Part shown: in pieces, positions 61,764-64,000 of the stretch | Layout: the number at the start of each line of letters is the position of its first letter | Numbering within the stretch: position 1 is the stretch's first letter | DNA from: Actinomadura rayongensis | GTDB lineage: Bacteria; Actinomycetota; Actinomycetes; Streptosporangiales; Streptosporangiaceae | Assembly: GCF_009831215.1 (NCBI RefSeq) | Contig: NZ_WUTW01000004.1 | Location: 310,001-374,000 of the forward strand | Reading direction: 5' to 3' | Length of the DNA stretch: 64,000 nt | The notes under the pieces: generated by a model | Databases searched by the model: none | Told to the model about the DNA's origin: nothing | Seen by the model: the letters and a program-made list of their open reading frames with translations, nothing else | Made by a program: the position numbers and the translations under genes

Positions 61764-62735
61764 GTGCCCCATCGGATCGTGCACATGCTCCGGGCGCGCG
61801 ACGCGGGCCGGCGGCCCGTCATGCTCGCCATCGCCGGCGACAGCGCGGCGGGCAAGACGACCCTCACCAAGGGGCTCGTGGAATGCCTCGGAGAAGACCG
61901 CATGACGGCGGTCTGCGTGGACGACTACCACCGGTACGACCGCAAGGAGCGTGTCGGCAAGCCGTTCACCGCGCTGCACCCCGACTGCAACCACATCGAC
62001 ATCATGGAGCAGCACCTGCAGCTCCTGTCGATGGGCGAGCCGATCCTCAAGCCCGTCTACGACCACGCGACGGGCGAGCTGGTCCGGCCCGAGCTGGTCA
62101 CGCCGAAGGACTTCGTGATCGTCGAGGGCCTGCTGCCGCTGCACACGCGGCTGGCCCGCGCGTGCTTCGACATCACCGTCTACCTGGACCCGCCCGAGCC
62201 GCTGCGCCACTCCTGGAAGCAGCAGCGCGACTGCGGCAAGCGCGGCTACACCCCCGAGCAGGTCCAGGCCGAACTCGACCGGCGCGAGCCCGAGAGCGCC
62301 GCCTACATCCGCCCGCAGCGCCGCTGGGCCGACATCGTCGTGCGGTTCGCGCCCGTCGCCGGACGCGTCGACCCGCCCGGCACCCCGCTGTCCGCCGAGC
62401 TGCTGCTGCGTCCGACGATCGACCACCCCGACCTGGCCGGCGTGCTGGCCGAGGCCGGTCCGGCGGGCGCCGAGACCGCGATGCACCTGAGTCTTCACCG
62501 GGACGACGACGGGCGTCCGGTCGACGCGCTGCACGTCCACGGCTATGTTCAGCCCAACGAATCTGAAATCGTGAAAAAGGCGATCTGGGAACGGGTGGGG
62601 CAGCGCACCGGCGACGGGCGGCTCGACCCCGACGCTCTCGGCCGGTTCGGCGAGGGCACCAGCGACCCGCTGGCGATCACGCAGCTCCTGCTGCTGTACC
62701 ACCTGCTGGACGCCGACCACCGCCAGGCCGCCTGA
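61764..62735 (+). CDS. prk: Phosphoribulokinase
   Basis: A 323-residue kinase that makes ribulose 1,5-bisphosphate, the RuBisCO substrate. P-loop IAGDSAAGKTTLTKGLVECL, VDDYHRYDRKERVGKPFTAL and HPDCNHIDIMEQHLQLLSMG, then KPVYDHATGELVRPELV and the acidic site VIVEGLLPLHTRLARACFDI. FDITVYLDPPEPLRHSWKQQ and RDCGKRGYTPEQVQAEL also match PRK. The sequence is nearer the plant/cyanobacterial class of about 330 residues than the proteobacterial octameric class, by length and motifs. The GTG at 61764 follows GAGGAGGAGG. It sits 4.3 kb from the RuBisCO genes. Confidence 0.93.
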   Translation: MPHRIVHMLRARDAGRRPVMLAIAGDSAAGKTTLTKGLVECLGEDRMTAVCVDDYHRYDRKERVGKPFTALHPDCNHIDIMEQHLQLLSMGEPILKPVYDHATGELVRPELVTPKDFVIVEGLLPLHTRLARACFDITVYLDPPEPLRHSWKQQRDCGKRGYTPEQVQAELDRREPESAAYIRPQRRWADIVVRFAPVAGRVDPPGTPLSAELLLRPTIDHPDLAGVLAEAGPAGAETAMHLSLHRDDDGRPVDALHVHGYVQPNESEIVKKAIWERVGQRTGDGRLDPDALGRFGEGTSDPLAITQLLLLYHLLDADHRQAA

Positions 62736-62742
62736 TCCGGTT

Positions 62743-62761
62743 CCCCGCCCGCGCGGCGGGG
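62743..62761 (+). terminator. Hairpin right after the phosphoribulokinase gene
   Basis: Arms CCCCGCC/GGCGGGG with loop CGCGC, beginning 7 bp after the stop. No T-run. Confidence 0.5.
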
Positions 62762-62824
62762 TACCGGACGGGCTCGCGGGCCGCGCGGGGAGGCCCCGGT
62801 TCGCCGGGCCGCGCGGCACGCCAC

Positions 62825-62869
62825 GACCGGGAGGGCCGCCCGACAGGGCGCTCGGGCGCCCTCCCGGTC
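62825..62869 (+). terminator. Second hairpin in the 62736-63036 gap
   Basis: Arms GACCGGGAGGGC and GCCCTCCCGGTC close a 21-base inner region, followed by TGTGTCTCCT. The rest of this 301-bp gap holds no gene; it must include the protease promoter. Confidence 0.55.
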
Positions 62870-63036
62870 TGTGTCTCCTGCCACGAGCCGCATGCGGACT
62901 GATCCCCGCCCACCGGCCGGCCTCACGCACACGCCGGGGTGCTGACCTCTTACGGACACCTGTCCCACATTGTCCTTTTTGCGGCACTGGCGTCTCATGA
63001 ACGTCGTCAGCGAGAACCCCAGGAATCGAGGTCCGC

Positions 63037-64000
63037 ATGCGGTCCCCCTTACGACTGATCATGGCGTCGGCCATGGCGGCGGTGCTCGCCGCCGCGACGG
63101 CGTCCGCGGCGAACGCCGCACCGGCCGTCCCGGCGGCACCGGCGGCGAAGACCGCCGGGACGAGCGCGAGCACGGCCCGGCTCTCGGACGGCAGCGCGGT
63201 CAACAGCGCCGCCGCGGCGGCGAAGGTCGCCAAGTACTGGACGGCGGCGCGCATGAAGGCCGCCCGTCCCGTCCCCGTCCCGAAGGCGCGCGCCGGGGCC
63301 CTCGGCGCGGCCGGGCCGACCGGGAGGGCGGGGTCGTCGCCGTCGGCCAGGGCCATCGCGTCGGCGGCCAACAAGATGGCGGGCGGGAACCTCAAGCTCG
63401 CGGCGGCCATCACCGAGTCGGCCGTGGTCGGCAAGGTGTTCTTCCACAAGCCGAGCGGCGGGGACTGGGTGTGCTCGGCGAGCGCGCTCAACAGCCCGTC
63501 CAAGCAGCTCGTCATCACCGCCGGGCACTGCGTCCACGAGGGCGCGGGCGGCACGTGGGTGACGAACTGGACGTTCGCGCCCCGCTACCGCAGCGGATCG
63601 CGTCCGTTCGGCACGTTCGCGGCCAAGCAGTTCCGGACGTTCAATTCCTGGATCAGCAGCAGCGACCTCCAGCGCGACGTCGGCATGGTGACGACGTGGC
63701 CGCTGAGCGGGAACAAGCTCGTCAACGTCGTCGGCGGCAACGGCCTGAACTGGAACTGGCCGAAGAACGTCGCGGTGACGATTCTCGGCTACCCGCAGAA
63801 CGCGAACAACGGTGAGATCCAGCAGTGGTGCCAGGGCACCACGTACGACGGCGGGAACTACACGATCGCGCTCAACTGCAACTTCAACGGCGGGTCCAGC
63901 GGCGGCCCCTGGATCATGAGCTTCGACAACGGCACGGGGCTCGGCCAGACCGACGGCGTGATGAGCACGCTCGGCTCGGGCGGCGTGAACCGGGCGTCGT
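63037..64000 (+). CDS. Secreted trypsin-like serine protease, 3' end outside window
   Basis: At least 321 residues of a chymotrypsin-fold protease. The Sec signal peptide starts MRSPLRLIMASAMAAVLAAA with cleavage after ANA. A Pro/Ala-rich propeptide of about 100 residues follows. The catalytic triad is complete: His in QLVITAGHCVHEG, Asp in SSSDLQRDVGMV and Ser in NFNGGSSGGPWIM. CQGTTYDG and ALNCNF carry Cys residues likely to pair. The frame is open to the right edge (GGVNRAS), so only a short C-terminus is missing. The ATG at 63037 is used. It resembles Streptomyces extracellular trypsin-like/V8-like proteases. Confidence 0.9.
   Translation, partial: MRSPLRLIMASAMAAVLAAATASAANAAPAVPAAPAAKTAGTSASTARLSDGSAVNSAAAAAKVAKYWTAARMKAARPVPVPKARAGALGAAGPTGRAGSSPSARAIASAANKMAGGNLKLAAAITESAVVGKVFFHKPSGGDWVCSASALNSPSKQLVITAGHCVHEGAGGTWVTNWTFAPRYRSGSRPFGTFAAKQFRTFNSWISSSDLQRDVGMVTTWPLSGNKLVNVVGGNGLNWNWPKNVAVTILGYPQNANNGEIQQWCQGTTYDGGNYTIALNCNFNGGSSGGPWIMSFDNGTGLGQTDGVMSTLGSGGVNRAS

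Overview
The window is high-GC, densely packed actinobacterial DNA. GTG and TTG starts are common, many genes overlap by ATGA or GTGA, and an actinobacterial RNase P RNA lies beside Nif3, C4 zinc-ribbon and RNase HI/phosphatase genes. SepH, a SARP/AfsR regulator, a DrrAB exporter, GlnII and several typical actinomycete regulators are also present. A Thermomonosporaceae/Actinomadura-like filamentous actinomycete fits best; this is inferred from gene content only. I saw no phage, insertion sequence, CRISPR array or replication origin.

Layout. 1-9,300: a truncated glycine-rich membrane protein, the FtsZ partner SepH, two bacterial PH-domain membrane proteins, a DrrAB-type ABC exporter and a large SARP/NB-ARC/TPR regulator. 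9,300-22,800: type II NADH dehydrogenase with a near-perfect Rex operator, a PEBP lipoprotein, a disordered repeat protein, beta-carbonic anhydrase, an unidentified 500-residue domain fused out of frame to a Nudix domain, small membrane proteins, rnpB, and the RNase HI/C4/Nif3 operon. 22,800-30,500: a compact operon of a PhaC-like hydrolase, an NPD-KS-AT-KR synthase, a free ACP, a UGT-type glycosyltransferase and a galactokinase-like protein. The AT, the KR and the galactokinase-like protein have lost key catalytic residues. This is the best candidate for an undescribed system. 30,500-39,300: universal stress protein, GlnII with a candidate GlnR site, a minimal SepF paralogue, a LysR/MFS divergon, a Tat-exported phospholipase C, a sirtuin and a thiolase.

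39,300-47,700 is a sulfate-ester scavenging locus: an AtsK-type dioxygenase diverges from a five-gene, tightly coupled operon (binding lipoprotein, two permeases, a fused double ATPase, arylsulfatase). 47,700-50,700 is a lower-GC patch of small or damaged genes. It includes one gene frameshifted by a pentanucleotide repeat and one interrupted by an in-frame stop. A tRNA-Val gene follows.

50,800-64,000 carries a DHFR-like reductase, a TetR regulator, CMD and SDR enzymes, a PAC2 protein and then a Calvin-cycle locus. This has red-type RuBisCO rbcL-rbcS, the activase cbbX and a divergent cbbR. A NarL-type two-component pair and a phosphoribulokinase follow. Phosphoribulokinase makes ribulose bisphosphate for RuBisCO, CbbX reactivates the enzyme, and a carbonic anhydrase is encoded elsewhere in the window. 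The remaining cycle enzymes are not here. A secreted trypsin-like protease runs off the right edge.
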